Shown here piece after piece: positions 1-10,459 of a DNA stretch of 64,000 nt (positions within the stretch are counted from its first letter, which is position 1; each line of letters begins with the position of its first letter). Location of the stretch: NCBI GenBank assembly GCA_018296165.2, contig JACKQL020000157.1:1-64000 (forward strand), written 5' to 3'. Below the pieces are notes generated by a model. The model made no database searches, was not told the DNA's origin, and saw nothing but the letters and a program-made list of their open reading frames with translations. The translations under genes and the position numbers were made by a program. The stretch is from Termitomyces sp. T153 (lineage: Eukaryota; Basidiomycota; Agaricomycetes; Agaricales; Lyophyllaceae).

Positions 1-299
1 TTTCCTGAGAATCCACAGACTATATGCGGTAATCTCCATGGTCCACACATGATGAAGAAGAAGGCATGTAGTACGAGACGACCCGGTTTTCGTGCGCAGT
101 TGGATTGGCACCGCGAGAGTTTGAAAGAACTTTCAAGATTCAGTCAACGCGATGAGATCCAAAGTCAACATGATGACATCAAGTTTTTTTTTCATATTTA
201 GAATGCTCTTGTAGAAGTCGCCTCCGGTATTGCTGCCTGTCCAAGGCAATGGGCCTCCAAGGCCCATTAATCAGCCCGATCAGTGCTGTTTTCGCGAAC
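1..299. other. Left edge, no gene recognised
   Basis: No reading frame with recognisable similarity was seen here. CpG dinucleotides are frequent, as in the rest of the first 8.5 kb. The last part leads into the promoter-like block of the truncated gene copy that follows. Confidence 0.4.
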
Positions 300-512
300 G
301 GGTGATGGAAATGATACCTTAATGGCTATGATGCAACATAGTATAAAATGAGCATCATGCTATGGGAGGAATCCTGGTACTTAAACCACCAGCCATGCTT
401 ACTTTCTTCCGAGTCCTGATCGACTCTCCAGTGGTTTTGCCTGCTCTCACTTCGATCATACCTGCTCATGTGCTGGACATAGTCAGCAGCCTAATTCTTG
501 CCTCGTATTTTC
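300..512 (+). pseudogene. Truncated first copy of a duplicated small gene
   Basis: This stretch matches the promoter and first-exon start of the two complete copies at 1,738 and 6,704. It has an ATG at 395 and the same N-terminal hydrophobic segment, reading as far as ILASYF. Homology stops abruptly near 512, where a LINE ORF1 fragment begins, so exons 2 and 3 and most of exon 1 are missing. The upstream 45 bp, including a TATA box, resemble the copy at 6,600 more than the copy at 1,650. It is therefore a 3'-truncated paralogue. The truncation could come from the LINE insertion or from a rearrangement, and the sequence does not decide between them. Confidence 0.7.
342..348 (+). promoter_or_regulatory. 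TATA box of truncated copy
   Basis: TATAAAA lies 53 bp upstream of the ATG at 395. The block in front of it (GGCTATGATGCAACATA) is repeated almost identically upstream of the copy at 6,704, so it is probably an inherited promoter. Confidence 0.55.
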
Positions 513-1578
513 CACACAAATTTTGGTTGTAATTATACTGTGCCGATGCTACACACAGATGCTTTGCGGTAGGGGATAGGGATAGGCGGTCGTTTATCAG
601 GTTAACGAGTCTACGTGGGTTCAGATAGTTCGTGTCAAACTTCTCTCCCCGCGGGATGACGACCAGGTGGTATTGGTCTTTTGGCGAGCGAGATGGAGTC
701 TGTTGTCGTTTGGTGGACTGGCTTTGGTTTGGGTTGCTGCTCCTTGTGGGTCTGTATGTCGGGCCTGTGGCTATCACTGTCTTCACACCCTGGATCCCCG
801 TTGGATAGCTTCTGTTCGGTCCTTTCTGCATTGGGTCCCCCTCTTGGCGTTTAACCAGAGTGTCCACTGCTTTCGTCAGGTCTTTTACAGCGTTTCGTAG
901 CTCGGCGGTTTCCTGTAGTGCGCGCGCGGAATCAGCAATGCTAGATTCACGGTGCTTCTCACCTGCCGTCACCAATTCCTGTAGTATTTTCTTCACCACT
1001 TCGTATGCCATTTCCTCCGTCTTCGGGTTCTAGATGTAGTGGTCTGAATAACGCTTGAGCTCCCTCCTTAGGTTCTCCAGCTGGTTCATCACTATTGCCT
1101 CGTTTTCCGACGTTATTCTTCCCTCTGTTTCAAATTCCACTTCTATCTCTGCGTTTGTCTGTGTTCCCGGGTTGCGTCTTGGTCTCGTCGGGGTTCTAGG
1201 CTCCTGTTCGACTTGTTGGCCGAAGACGTCAATGTCCCTCTGTTTGCGTCGTCCCAAGGTGAGTCTTGCCGGTGACGTGTTCATGTAGTCTTCTGTCTCT
1301 CCCCCTGGTGGTCTGTCCTGCGCGCTTTTGGGACTTTTTTCACACTCTCGCTGTACATTGCTGCCATAGTGGCTATCCTCTCCCTTTCCTGGGAATCTAC
1401 AGGTCAGGTGGTGGAAGCGGATCAAGAGCGGTTTTGAGGCAAGAGGTGAGATTATGCACGAACTTGTGCCAAGACTGTGGTAAAAGGGAGTGTCGGGGAC
1501 GAAACTCAAAGCGACCAATGAAGACATGCCAACAGGGATGGAGTGATTAGTAGGATTAATAGACATACATAAAACCAA
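513..1578 (-). pseudogene. LINE ORF1-like fragment
   Basis: Two minus-strand frames (1,030-1,578 and 466-1,011) are in the same phase and are separated by one TAG at 1,030-1,032. They read as one protein of the ORF1 type found in fungal non-LTR retrotransposons. It has a charged N-terminal part, an amphipathic helical stretch that looks like a coiled coil, a Pro/Ser/Gln linker, and a C-terminal block around YHLVVIPRGEKFD and NPRRLVNLINDRL that I recognise from basidiomycete LINE ORF1 proteins (RNA-binding domain). The frame breaks at about 513, where sequence of the duplicated gene takes over. No ORF2 follows, so this is a fragment. The N-terminal start is unclear; the ATG at 1,578 lies in poorly similar sequence. 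Confidence 0.6.
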
Positions 1579-1692
1579 ATAAATTGCACTAGCCAGTCTT
1601 TCCGATTCTTTTAAATCTTTTCTCCATCTACGCCACTCCTATCAGTATCGGGCCTCAATTGTCTGTCACCTTGTAATTTGATAGCGCAGAGC

Positions 1693-1700
1693 TATAAAAA
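1693..1700 (+). promoter_or_regulatory. TATA box of gene copy 2
   Basis: TATAAAAA lies 45 bp upstream of the ATG at 1,738, in the same relative place as in the other two copies. The surrounding upstream sequence is not otherwise similar to theirs. Confidence 0.5.
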
Positions 1701-1737
1701 CAAGTATGGGACGAGACTGGTACTTGAACCACCAGCC

Positions 1738-2336
1738 ATGACTTCCTTCCAAGTTCTGATCAACTCTCCGGTGCTTTTTCCTGCTCTCACTTCGATCATA
1801 CCTGCTCGTGTACTGGGCATAGTCAGCAGCCTGATTCTTGCCTCGTACTTTCTATATGACATCAACAACGTTGTACGACCCAGGAATGCAATACTACGCG
1901 TTGAGGAATCCCTGAGGAACGTCATCGATCTGTTCTATAGCATTGAATATACCTGCGACGCGCGCGAAGTACAAGACATAAGGGTATTCCTTAATAGGTA
2001 AGTTTATCATCCTCTGTCGATGTTTGTGCCTCAGATCAGATCACAGTTTACAATTGCGCATGATCACCTTCAAAGAGGAGACAATCCTGGCATCATCTGT
2101 TTGGAGAGAATTTCGTCTCTTCTTGAAAGGACATAGCCTCGCAGTGAGGAGATATTCGAAGGAAATCGATGCAGTCCGTGATAAGATTGAAGTATGATTA
2201 AATTTATATTGCTATATATCGGTAACTCAACTATCTGTAGTTGGCACAGATACACAAGGAGCAAGTACGTCTAGGCACGACAGATAACAGGAATCGGGCA
2301 AGATATGGATTTAATGGTGGGCAGACAGTAGTCTGA
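1738..2336 (+). CDS. Small uncharacterised protein, three exons (copy 2)
   Basis: The proposed exons are 1,738-1,997, 2,047-2,191 and 2,241-2,336. The introns are GTAAGT...CAG (49 bp) and GTATGA...TAG (49 bp). Splicing keeps one frame and gives a protein of 166 residues. The N-terminal third holds a hydrophobic segment (about residues 14-42, ALTSIIPARVLGIVSSLILA) that could be one membrane helix or signal anchor. The rest is helical and charged, with blocks such as CDAREVQDIR, RRYSKEIDAVRDKIE and LGTTDNRNRARYG. The paralogue at 6,704 has the same exon structure, the same intron-2 length and very similar sequence, which supports the model. I do not recognise a characterised family. An in-frame extension upstream of the ATG is open for some codons, but the TATA box position argues for this start. 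Confidence 0.7.
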
Positions 2337-2566
2337 CCAGGATAGGAACTGACGCGTTAGTACGGTATGTCCTCGAGTTGTCCAAAAGAGCGAATACTAA
2401 AGAGAGAGCAAGGATAGCGTTGTGATCTGATGGAACACTGAGACGGGCGCTCTTCAATTTCGACTTGGATAATATCGTTTATCGACAGAGTCAAAGCATC
2501 CTTATTTCCCAATCTCTTCAATGTAAATATGTGTCTGGACGGACGGAAACCAAAGTTGCATTTTAA
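2330..2566 (+). pseudogene. Conserved 78-codon frame after gene copy 2, one stop
   Basis: A frame starting at 2,330 overlaps the end of the preceding gene in another phase and runs 78 codons to TAA at 2,564-2,566. The copy at 7,312-7,548 has exactly the same length and similar residues (for example TKERARIAL, VYRQ, CKYVS). Here a TGA replaces the CGA of the other copy. Equal length without indels suggests protein-coding constraint in the past. It may be an alternative last exon or a separate ORF; I could not find a splice pair that joins it in frame with confidence. Confidence 0.45.
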
Positions 2567-3285
2567 AGCGTCAGGGTTACAAATTAAAGCCAGCTTTGGG
2601 TGACGTAGTCGTGTTTTAAGTATCCCGATCTGAGAAGCCATTTGGCACAACTTGGCAGACGGCAGGGCAAGTTACGACCCAGGAGATCATCTCGGAGATA
2701 CCCGAAGATACGATGATGGACGGGCGCGGTCTGTGCACGGACAGACACACAACGCGCCAGGTTTGGCTACAGACGTCCCGGCGTTGTGATAGTCATCAAT
2801 GTCAGTATACTCTGTCCCCAATCAACTTCTCACACACCAATCAAACACAAAGTTTGCAGGAAATTCCGGGCAGGCCCTGAAGCAGTCATTTGAGCCTCGC
2901 ACCCTCAGGCTAGTAGGAACGCGATTTCTCAGACGCCTCTTACCTCACCACCTGCAGTAGTCCATCGAGTGTACCCCAGCTCACATCAAGGCTCCACTGT
3001 GCATCACGGGTTCCGGTATATAGCGTGGGATCGAGTCATAGACGAATATTCTGCTTCCGGAAAGCTCAAGGCACAACAAACAGCTTAACAGTCGGTGATT
3101 CCGCGACGTGACACTGTAACTGAATTGGTTTGAACTTTAACAACATCGTCCGTAAGGAACATGCCGATGACGATGGGCTGCCAACCGTTCAGCATCCCCC
3201 TTCTATGCGATCCCCCCTGCGAAGACTGCTTCCTTCCAATAGATCTCATTTCTGAAGCTGTCATCCCAACTTTTCCATCTCCAGC
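2567..3285. other. Downstream flank shared with copy 3, then unassigned
   Basis: Up to about 2,840 the sequence is still related to the flank of the other gene copy (compare 7,550-7,890), so the duplicated segment is about 1.2 kb long. The related part has indels and no shared frame. From 2,840 to 3,285 nothing recognisable was seen. Confidence 0.5.
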
Positions 3286-3370
3286 TTGGAGCAAGGCGTC
3301 TTTACCCCCCCGCATGGAGCAAGGCGTCTTTGTCTTTACCCTTCCGCATGGAGCAAGGCGGCTTTACCGT
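3286..3370 (+). repeat. Short tandem repeat, three imperfect units
   Basis: A unit containing GGAGCAAGGCGTCTTTACC occurs three times in about 80 bp, with spacing changes between units. It produces a repeated peptide in one short frame, but no gene around it is convincing. Confidence 0.5.
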
Positions 3371-5329
3371 CCTTTTCTTCCAGTCCTCCTCAAAGATCCA
3401 GAACATCTAAAGGTTCACGCAGGCAGGTCCTCGAGAAGACGGGGCCGAGTATGGAGGATATCGATTTTCTCCCGATCAATCAGGGGTTCGCGCCTGTGAA
3501 TCTTTTGGTTCTCTTCTCGTATTGCTTTCGTGTGATCCTTTGTCTTTTTACTAACACCTTCTCCGTGAGGATATGCACTGCCTCTGTGTGTTTCCTGCTA
3601 CCGTGAATCATCTCCATTGCTCTCTTACTCTTTTCCCTTGCATCTTCTTCCTCTCTTCTCTTTCACGCGCATATATCTACTATGCCTGTGCATTTCCCTG
3701 TCGTACCTCTCTTTCATGCGCGTCCCTCTCCTTCCCTGCCAGGGCACTCCTTCCTATCCATCCTAAGCTCCGTCTCGGACAAACAGCTTAATATACATAT
3801 GCTTGTTCGGAAGAAAATTGAATTTCAGTAGGTATTCAAGAAAGAACGACATGCAAGCTATCACACTTGTGAGCCAGACCAAGCCAGTGCAATTGTAGCG
3901 CCCATTCGACGTTCGGAATGGATATTCCTTTCCTGACTATAAAGTTTTATGTAATGCGGTGAGATATATTCGCTCGAACTGACAAGTCGAATTGAATATC
4001 TTTATCTGATATATATATCTTATTCGCCGAACTGCCCGAGTCGCCGAATCCCCGCGGCCCCAAAAAAGAGTACAGCACGCGTCCTTTTATCCTCAATGTG
4101 TGCATATTCTTTGTTCATTTTTTATTTATTAAGTTGTCTTGACTCATGCAATCCGTGACTCCATTCCAGTGCACAAGATATTGCTGAAGTGAGAGTAGAG
4201 AACAATCATCTCTTTTCAGCCTGGATTGAGTCTTTGAAATTTGCCTGTGCAAGGCAAGGAAATTCAATATGAGCGATCCATTTTCGGACAAGCGCTAAGT
4301 GCTAAGCTGCAGCATGCCACCTATATCTTTCACAAATTTGATAGAAGTTTTTATTTTTGCCTTCTCCAAGTGCTCCTTGCGGCTCGGACTTGATCCCGTA
4401 TCATGCAAACATCCCTTGCAGGAAAAAAAACTCAAGAATAGAAAGTACGATCGAGTTATTCAACACAAGATACATCCGGTACCCTTTGGGAGAACCGGCA
4501 TGGTGATGCGAAATGAGAATTTGGCTTAGCGCAAACTCTGATTCACAAAAGTGTTCGGGAATTAGTCAGACTTAGCCACTCAAATAGACGTAGTAAAGTA
4601 GAGGTTTTATTGATTTGGTTATAAGATTGACCGTTCCACTATAAAACAAGGCTCAGATGAAATATCATTCAAAATGGTAAGCCTGAAGCTGGTAAGAACT
4701 TGTAAGCCAAAGAAGCCCTCTCCCTGACCTCTAAGCCATGGTAGATAACCGCTTGCTGACACTCTTGAAATCCCACCCTTTTTATGGCTAGTTGTTTGTG
4801 CATGGACCGGGACTTATCCCGCATGTTTTCGTCGTTGTCCGGGAGTGCGGATGGCCAGTAGACGTGGGGGCACCGCCACTTGTTAGGGCGGGTCGACTAT
4901 CACATCGATCATTTTCTTGATTGATGACGTACTGAGCCCTTAACCCCAGTGAAAACCGGACCTGGGGGAGGATCTGCAGATTGAGGTGTGCCTTCAGGTT
5001 TTTCTTCTGTGTACTCTAAATTTAGATATAAAACAATCACATTGTCAAGTGAACTCGTGACATCGCGCGTCATGCTGTTAAGGTGATGACAAGCCGTTGG
5101 CGTCGGCCTGGTGTGTTGAGCGTGACGGTTTGGAGGACGCTCGTCCATCGGCCTGCGCCCCACAAGAACGACCCAAGACCGATTGAGAACCCATATTTGG
5201 CATCACAGAGAGATCGGGGTCGTCGCATAGCTCGGTTGTCTGTTTGTCCTTCAGCGCGTACTGCGTTCATGGTCCCCCCCCCAAAAAAAAAAAAAAAATC
5301 AGTTGTCTAAATTTGTCTTGGCAGCGACA
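3371..5329. other. CpG-containing region without a recognised gene
   Basis: Several frames of 70-110 codons exist on both strands, but none shows a known motif, conserved splice pattern or repetition elsewhere in the window. Short homopolymers (about eight C followed by about sixteen A) lie at 5,274-5,299. A host gene with many small exons cannot be excluded from sequence alone. Confidence 0.35.
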
Positions 5330-6471
5330 ATAAAAGAAAAGGAAACTCACAAGGTACAGCTCATCCTCGCCTGCATTCCTCCACATAAGCCTTGTACTCC
5401 AACAATCCAGCACCGCATTCCCGCGCAGCCGGCGGGGTACAAGAGCTAGATGGCGGATTCGGTGGTTCGCCATTTGGTGCATCTCCAGGGTTTGTGCGAG
5501 GCGAAGAGGATGGGGGTTTGGTGGGATAGTGATCGCGAAGCCTCCCGTCCGTGGTGCCTTCTTCCAGTCGTTGACCCAAGATTCCAGCACTTTCTCCTTC
5601 GTTCGCCGTTTGGCATTGGTGAGTGTCAAGTATTCGGGCGTCTACAGTTCCGTCACCTTTTTTGCTTCCTCGTCCGCCCGTTCGTTGCCCTTGACATCTT
5701 CATGTCCTGGGCACCACTCTACTCCGAATGATCTGTCGTTGTCTTCTTCCAGGAATCTGTCACATGTGTGAGTGATTTTTACCATTGGCTTCGGTTTTGG
5801 TTCGTATGCTGAGGTTTTCGCTTCCGTGTTGTCCGCAAAAATGTGAACGTGCTTGATGGAGTTCCTTCTCCTTGAATATCTCGTTGCCGCGCTTGCTGCC
5901 TTCGCTATTCCTGTTAGCTCTGCGTCGTAAACCTCTACCCGGCTTCCCAGACCTCTCTCCACAAATACTTCCTTCCCCATGTGGTACCCCACAACGCCCC
6001 AACCCACCTTCCTGGGTTCGTCTAGCTCCTCCTTTCTCATTGATCCATCAGAGTAACCCACGACATGAGTCCGGTCCCTCTCCAACTCCTGCATCCTCTC
6101 ATTGTGTCTCTTCGCTTCTTCTTTCTTCTTCGCCTTCTTCGGAGCGCCTGTGATTGTTAGTCTCTGCCCAAATCTTTCTGTCGTATTTCGCCACGGCGGT
6201 GCAACAAAGCGATCGATTGTCTCACCTGCGATCGATCTGTACGTCAGTTGTGCCACCTCTCAAGCTGGCTCAGCTTTCTTTTGGTTCTCCTGCTCGACGT
6301 CTTCCTCGATGGCAGGGGGGGGGGGGAGGGGTTCGCCAGTCTGTCCCGGTTTTCGCCATTCTCCTGGTAGCCTTGCAATGATCGTCGGGTTCGTTTTTCA
6401 GTCAATGTAGCCAATTCGTGTAACTGCCCATGGAATTTACCAATGATTGGGTTTCCCTTGTTTTCGTGCAT
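5330..6471 (-). pseudogene. LINE ORF2 3' fragment: RNase H domain
   Basis: The minus-strand frame 5,642-6,256 reads as the ribonuclease H domain that follows reverse transcriptase in many fungal LINEs. The catalytic pattern is visible: YSDGS (first Asp), a downstream AELTGI (Glu), IFADN (Asp), and WCPGHEDVKGNERADEEAK near the C-terminus (His and last Asp). A single in-frame TAG at 5,642-5,644 separates it from 5,340-5,629, which reads as the usual C-terminal tail after RNase H. The upstream part (6,257-6,471) is frame-shifted and contains a run of thirteen G. No reverse transcriptase domain is present, so this is a 5'-truncated or rearranged remnant. It ends about 130 bp before the promoter block of gene copy 3. 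Confidence 0.75.
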
Positions 6472-6647
6472 GCCGTATTAGGGAAGAATTAGGGAAGAGA
6501 GGAAGGGGGCCATCAGCTTCCCAAAGGCCTGGAACAAGGGGCAACATCAGCTTACCTAAAAGGTTTGCTGTGTACGGAATAGAAATGAGATTCGCTGTGT
6601 ACGTAAAAGAAATGAAATGATAACTTGATGGCTATGATGCAACATAC

Positions 6648-6654
6648 TATAAAG
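6648..6654 (+). promoter_or_regulatory. TATA box of gene copy 3
   Basis: TATAAAG lies 56 bp upstream of the ATG at 6,704. It is preceded by the same GGCTATGATGCAACATA block as in the truncated first copy. Confidence 0.55.
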
Positions 6655-6703
6655 TTACATAAGATTACCCTACGGGAGGATACTGGTACTTGAACCGCCA
6701 GCC

Positions 6704-7318
6704 ATGCTTACTTTCTTCCGAGCCTTGATCGACTCTCCGGTGCTTTTGCCTGCTCTCACTTCGATCATACCTGCTCGTGTGCTGGGCATAGTCTGCAGCC
6801 TGATTCTTGCCTCGTGTTTTCTACAAGACATCAACAGCGTTGTACGACCTACAAAGGCAACACTACGCATTGAGGAATCCCTGACGAACGTCATGGATCT
6901 GTTCCATAGCGTTGAACGCATGTGCGACGCGCGCGAAGTACAGGAAATAAGGACCCTCCTCAATGAGTAAGTCAATTATCCTCTCTTGATGTTTGTGCCC
7001 TGGATCAGATCACGTATTGCACATATAGTTTACAATTGCGCATGCTCGCCTTCAAAGAGGAAGCAATCCTGGCATCATCTGTTTGGACTGAACTTTGTCT
7101 CTTCTTTAAAAGACATATTCTCGCATTAAGGAGATATTCGAAGGAAACTAATGCAGTCCGTGACAAGATTGAAGTATGGTTAAATTCATATTGCTATATA
7201 TCGGCAGCTCAACTATTCGTAGTTGGCAAAGATACACAAGGAGCGAGTACGTCTAGGCACGACAGATAACAGGAATCGAGCAAGATATGGCTTCATTGGC
7301 TCACAGACAGTAGTCTGA
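6704..7318 (+). CDS. Small uncharacterised protein, three exons (copy 3)
   Basis: The exons are 6,704-6,966, 7,029-7,173 and 7,223-7,318. Intron 1 is GTAAGT...TAG (62 bp) and intron 2 is GTATGG...TAG (49 bp). The joined frame encodes 167 residues without a stop. A hydrophobic stretch lies at about residues 14-42, and the C-terminal two thirds are helical and basic (RRYSKETNAVRDKIE, LGTTDNRNRARYG). It is a close paralogue of the gene at 1,738, with the same intron positions and phases (after two bases of a codon, and between codons). The coding exons are better conserved than intron 1, as expected for a protein gene. A single membrane anchor is possible; the function is unknown. Confidence 0.72.
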
Positions 7319-7548
7319 CCAGGAGAGGAACTGACGCGTTAGTACGGCATGTCCTCGAGTTGTCCATAAGAGCGAATACCAAAGAGAGAGCAAGGATAGC
7401 GTTGCGATCTGGTAGAACACTGAGACGGGCGTTCTTCAATCTTGATTTGGATTCTACCGTTTATCGACAAGGTCAAAGTACTCTTATTTCCCAGTTTCTT
7501 CGATGTAAATATGTATCTGAAGAGACGGAAACCACAGTAGCATCTTAG
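7312..7548 (+). CDS. Conserved 78-codon frame after gene copy 3
   Basis: This frame is open from 7,312 to the TAG at 7,546-7,548, the same length as the homologous block at 2,330-2,566 but without the internal stop. It overlaps the last codons of the gene at 6,704 in a different phase. No good ATG opens it, so it is more likely an exon or an alternative 3' end than an independent gene. The residues are charged at the start and mixed later; no motif is recognised. Confidence 0.4.
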   Translation, partial: SLTRRGTDALVRHVLELSIRANTKERARIALRSGRTLRRAFFNLDLDSTVYRQGQSTLISQFLRCKYVSEETETTVAS

Positions 7549-8540
7549 TCAGGGTCTCAAATCGAAGCCAGCTTTGGTTGATGTAGTCGGGCTTTAAGTT
7601 TCCCGATCGGAGAAGCCACTTGGCACAACTTGGCGCACGGGCAGGGCAAGTCACCATGCAAGTTATCAGATGGATGGGGTGAAGATTACGGCAATCACAT
7701 GACCATTATGAATACGGCGCGTTATGATACATCTCTATGTGCTCTGCGCCTGGAATCAATGCCCCTTCGGTCCGAGGACAAGATGATTAAGATTACCGGC
7801 GCGGTCCGTGCAAGGACAGACATACAACGTGGGTATGGCTTTGGACGTCCCGGCATTGTGATAGCCATAACTCTGTCCCCAATCAACCAATTAAGACACA
7901 AATTTTGGTGTACTCAGTTTTGTACGAAAAATTTGTCTAGCCGAGATATCAAAGTTGTCGAGTTCGCTTGTCCACAACTGTACATAGACGAAAGATTTGG
8001 CGAGTAGCGGTGATACGGTGGAACTTACCTGTAACAACTAAGTACTTTGAAGTAAAAGAACTTTTCTCAATATACCTTATGCTGAAATCTGTAAGCATCT
8101 GCTGAAAACAGTAGGCAGAGTAAGTACTTAGCCTGAAAATACTGCTCCGATGATCCCAAAAAGCTGAGAGATGCCTGCAGCAGCAACAACAAAGCAAGAA
8201 CAAATGGTTGAGGGTTGAGCACGTCACAGATCGAGAGAATTGATCAGAGTGATAGCCGACACACCTAACAAAGTGGCAGTGCCAGCTACCCTCGGCCTCT
8301 CGACAGCCGTGCTCATCCCAGCCAAAATCCTAGCTTCCCTCGCATGCAACCTGTCAACAGCCCCGGCCGATACACCAAGGATGGCAGCGACAGCCTCAAC
8401 GCAGGAAGGAGAGGTTGAGAGGAAGAAGGGAGGGGAAAACAGGCCTCACCATGTGTTGTCAAGCCCTAGGGGGGGAATTTGAGCAGTCAGGCAGGCATTC
8501 TACATACCCCAGCTCAGATAACCCCAGGGAGCGGTTATCG
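7549..8540. other. Flank of gene copy 3, unassigned
   Basis: The first 340 bp are related to the flank of copy 2. A 125-codon frame at 7,630-8,007 is not preserved in that related flank and is probably chance. A polypurine run of seven G at about 8,469 resembles the end of a retroelement internal region, but no matching LTR was identified. CpG remains common until about 8,530. Confidence 0.35.
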
Positions 8541-8905
8541 TAGGCTCACAAGTATAATAGAAGCTTTGGGTTTATTATTTGATTTGAAATATCTCAATTG
8601 AACCCTGTTTGATGAGTTGGACCCAGTCTTTCATGTAAACCAAATCAAATAAAATCTCATTCATTATCTATGTTCTATTGAGTTGAATTAGTGTAACTAA
8701 AGGCCCAAACATCTTTGTGAATTGGAGATTTTGCTGAGTTTGAAAAACACAGCAGAACTTATGAAATTGCTCATCTGGAGCACAATGCAAGGGGCTTTGT
8801 TGCACAAAACTCACTTTTTGATTTCCATGAGTCCAACCCTTTTGAAACATTAGTTTCATACCACCTGGGTCTTGGCCCAGAACACCTGAAGTTATTACAT
8901 CTAAG

Positions 8906-10374
8906 GTGAAAAACTGCATTGTATTAAGGGAAAAAGAAACTAGGACCAATAACAGTGGTTCAAAGTCCTTTTTGCTTGATCCTGAAACCTTACTCAGAAG
9001 AAGAAAGCTTGAGACTGAGAAAGCATTTTCAAGTTCACCTAAAGAACTGTGCCCTACTATTCAACCAGCTTCTACTACCCCTATCATGGAGCCAATCAGA
9101 TATAAGATGCCACTGCCTGACAGCAGGGATGCACCTAAGTTCAAGCACACTGAACCCTCTGAGGTTTGTTGCTTTCTACAATTGATGATCTCTTTGTTTG
9201 AGCATGCTTGGATCCAAGGAGATAAGGAGAGGAAGAAGAGAATCTCAGAGTATGTGGATGCCCAGACTGAACAAGAATGGCTGGGCTTTGATTCCTTTGG
9301 AGATGTCTATACTTGGTCTGCTTTTGAGAAAGAGATCAAGGAGTCTTATCCAGAAGCAGTAGATGACACAGGTAGTGTTGCAAACCTGGACAGAATCTGC
9401 AGAGAAGATGCCAGACTTAGTAGAAATGACACCACAGAGATCCATTCTCTGATAAGGAAATTTAGAGCTGAGGCTAAGGAGTTGGCTAATGTCACTGGGA
9501 ATGGGTCTCTGGTAGACAAACTTCTGGTATGCTTTACACCAGCTTTTGGAGATGTGATTGAGGAGAGGTTGATCAGCAGATATGGCCACTACAAAGACCC
9601 TGCTAGAAATAGGCACAAGGACAACAAGTATGATCTATCAGAAGTGCTGACAGTGGTGGAGACCTTGATAGATGGTGCTACTGTAAGGAGCCCTAAAGAG
9701 GAGAGAGTAGAGAAAATAGAGACTAGTAAGAGGAACATTAAGGAGGAGGAAGTGGAGGAGAAAATGGCTCATCTACAAGATGCTGTGATTACCATTGGGA
9801 AAACAGATGGGGACCATCCAGAGTGCCATGCAAGCTTTGCAAGCTGGTCAGTTGGACATGCACAATACCTTCTTGAATACCAAAGGGAACCAGGGTATAA
9901 GGGCAGAGGGGCCTCCTTCATTTCCAACATCTGGGCAAAGTGGTGTTACTTGCTTCTATTGTTGGCAAACTGGACATAGAATCTCAGAGTGTGAAGTCAT
10001 CAAGGCAGATGTACAAAAAGGATGGATCATCTTGTTGGAAGGGAGGGCCAGACTACCTAATGGTGCTCCTTTACCTAGGGATACTGGTGGTATATCTCCT
10101 CATGCTAGACTAGTACAGGTACATGATAAGCAAGTGAGCATGTACTTTGGATGGCCAGAAGATGACCCTCCAGAGACAGTCACTTACCCTACCTATGTAA
10201 ACTCTGCTAGAGACACAAGGGATGACATGCTAGAGCACATTCAATATAAAGAGTCAGACTGCTTGGGGGACTTGGAGAAAGGTTTCAATAAAATAGCTGA
10301 GATGCTCAGTGTGTTGGTTGACACAAGGAACACAGCTAGTCCTGAAGGACAGAAATCTTCCTCTAAGGATTTTT
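8906..10374 (+). pseudogene. gag: gag of element D, frameshifted
   Basis: The first frame (8,906 to about 9,795) gives a capsid-like protein of the type seen in marY1-related basidiomycete gypsy elements, with the characteristic start KMPLPDSRDAPKF at about 9,108. A one-base shift near 9,795 moves to a second frame ending at 10,374. That second frame carries a CCHC zinc knuckle, CFYCWQTGHRISEC, matching C-x2-C-x4-H-x4-C, at about 9,948-9,990, followed by the acidic and proline-rich tail typical of this family. The likely original start is the ATG at 9,086; the upstream in-frame ATG at 8,906 is also possible. Apart from the shift the gag has few stops, so it is among the best-preserved coding regions of the TE nest. 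Confidence 0.75.
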
Positions 10375-10459
10375 AAATAACTCAATGAAGGCAATTAGGA
10401 AAGAGGCATCTCAACCAGGAGTATCCTCATTGCCAGAGAGAACCACTGAAAACCCTGGA

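Noticed and set aside
3286..3370. CRISPR-like repeat
   Set aside because: Three short imperfect direct units with no spacers in a eukaryotic sequence; a simple tandem repeat is sufficient.
5274..5299. C8A16 run as poly(A) tail of the LINE fragment
   Set aside because: The LINE coding frame is on the minus strand, so its tail should appear as poly(T) on the plus strand at this side. The run has the wrong orientation.
7630..8007. 125-codon open frame as a gene
   Set aside because: The homologous flank of gene copy 2 does not keep this frame, there is no motif, and no splice or promoter evidence.
8462..8475. Polypurine run as the polypurine tract of element D
   Set aside because: D is in plus orientation and its gag follows the run, so a 3' polypurine tract here would belong to another element, for which no LTR or coding part was found.
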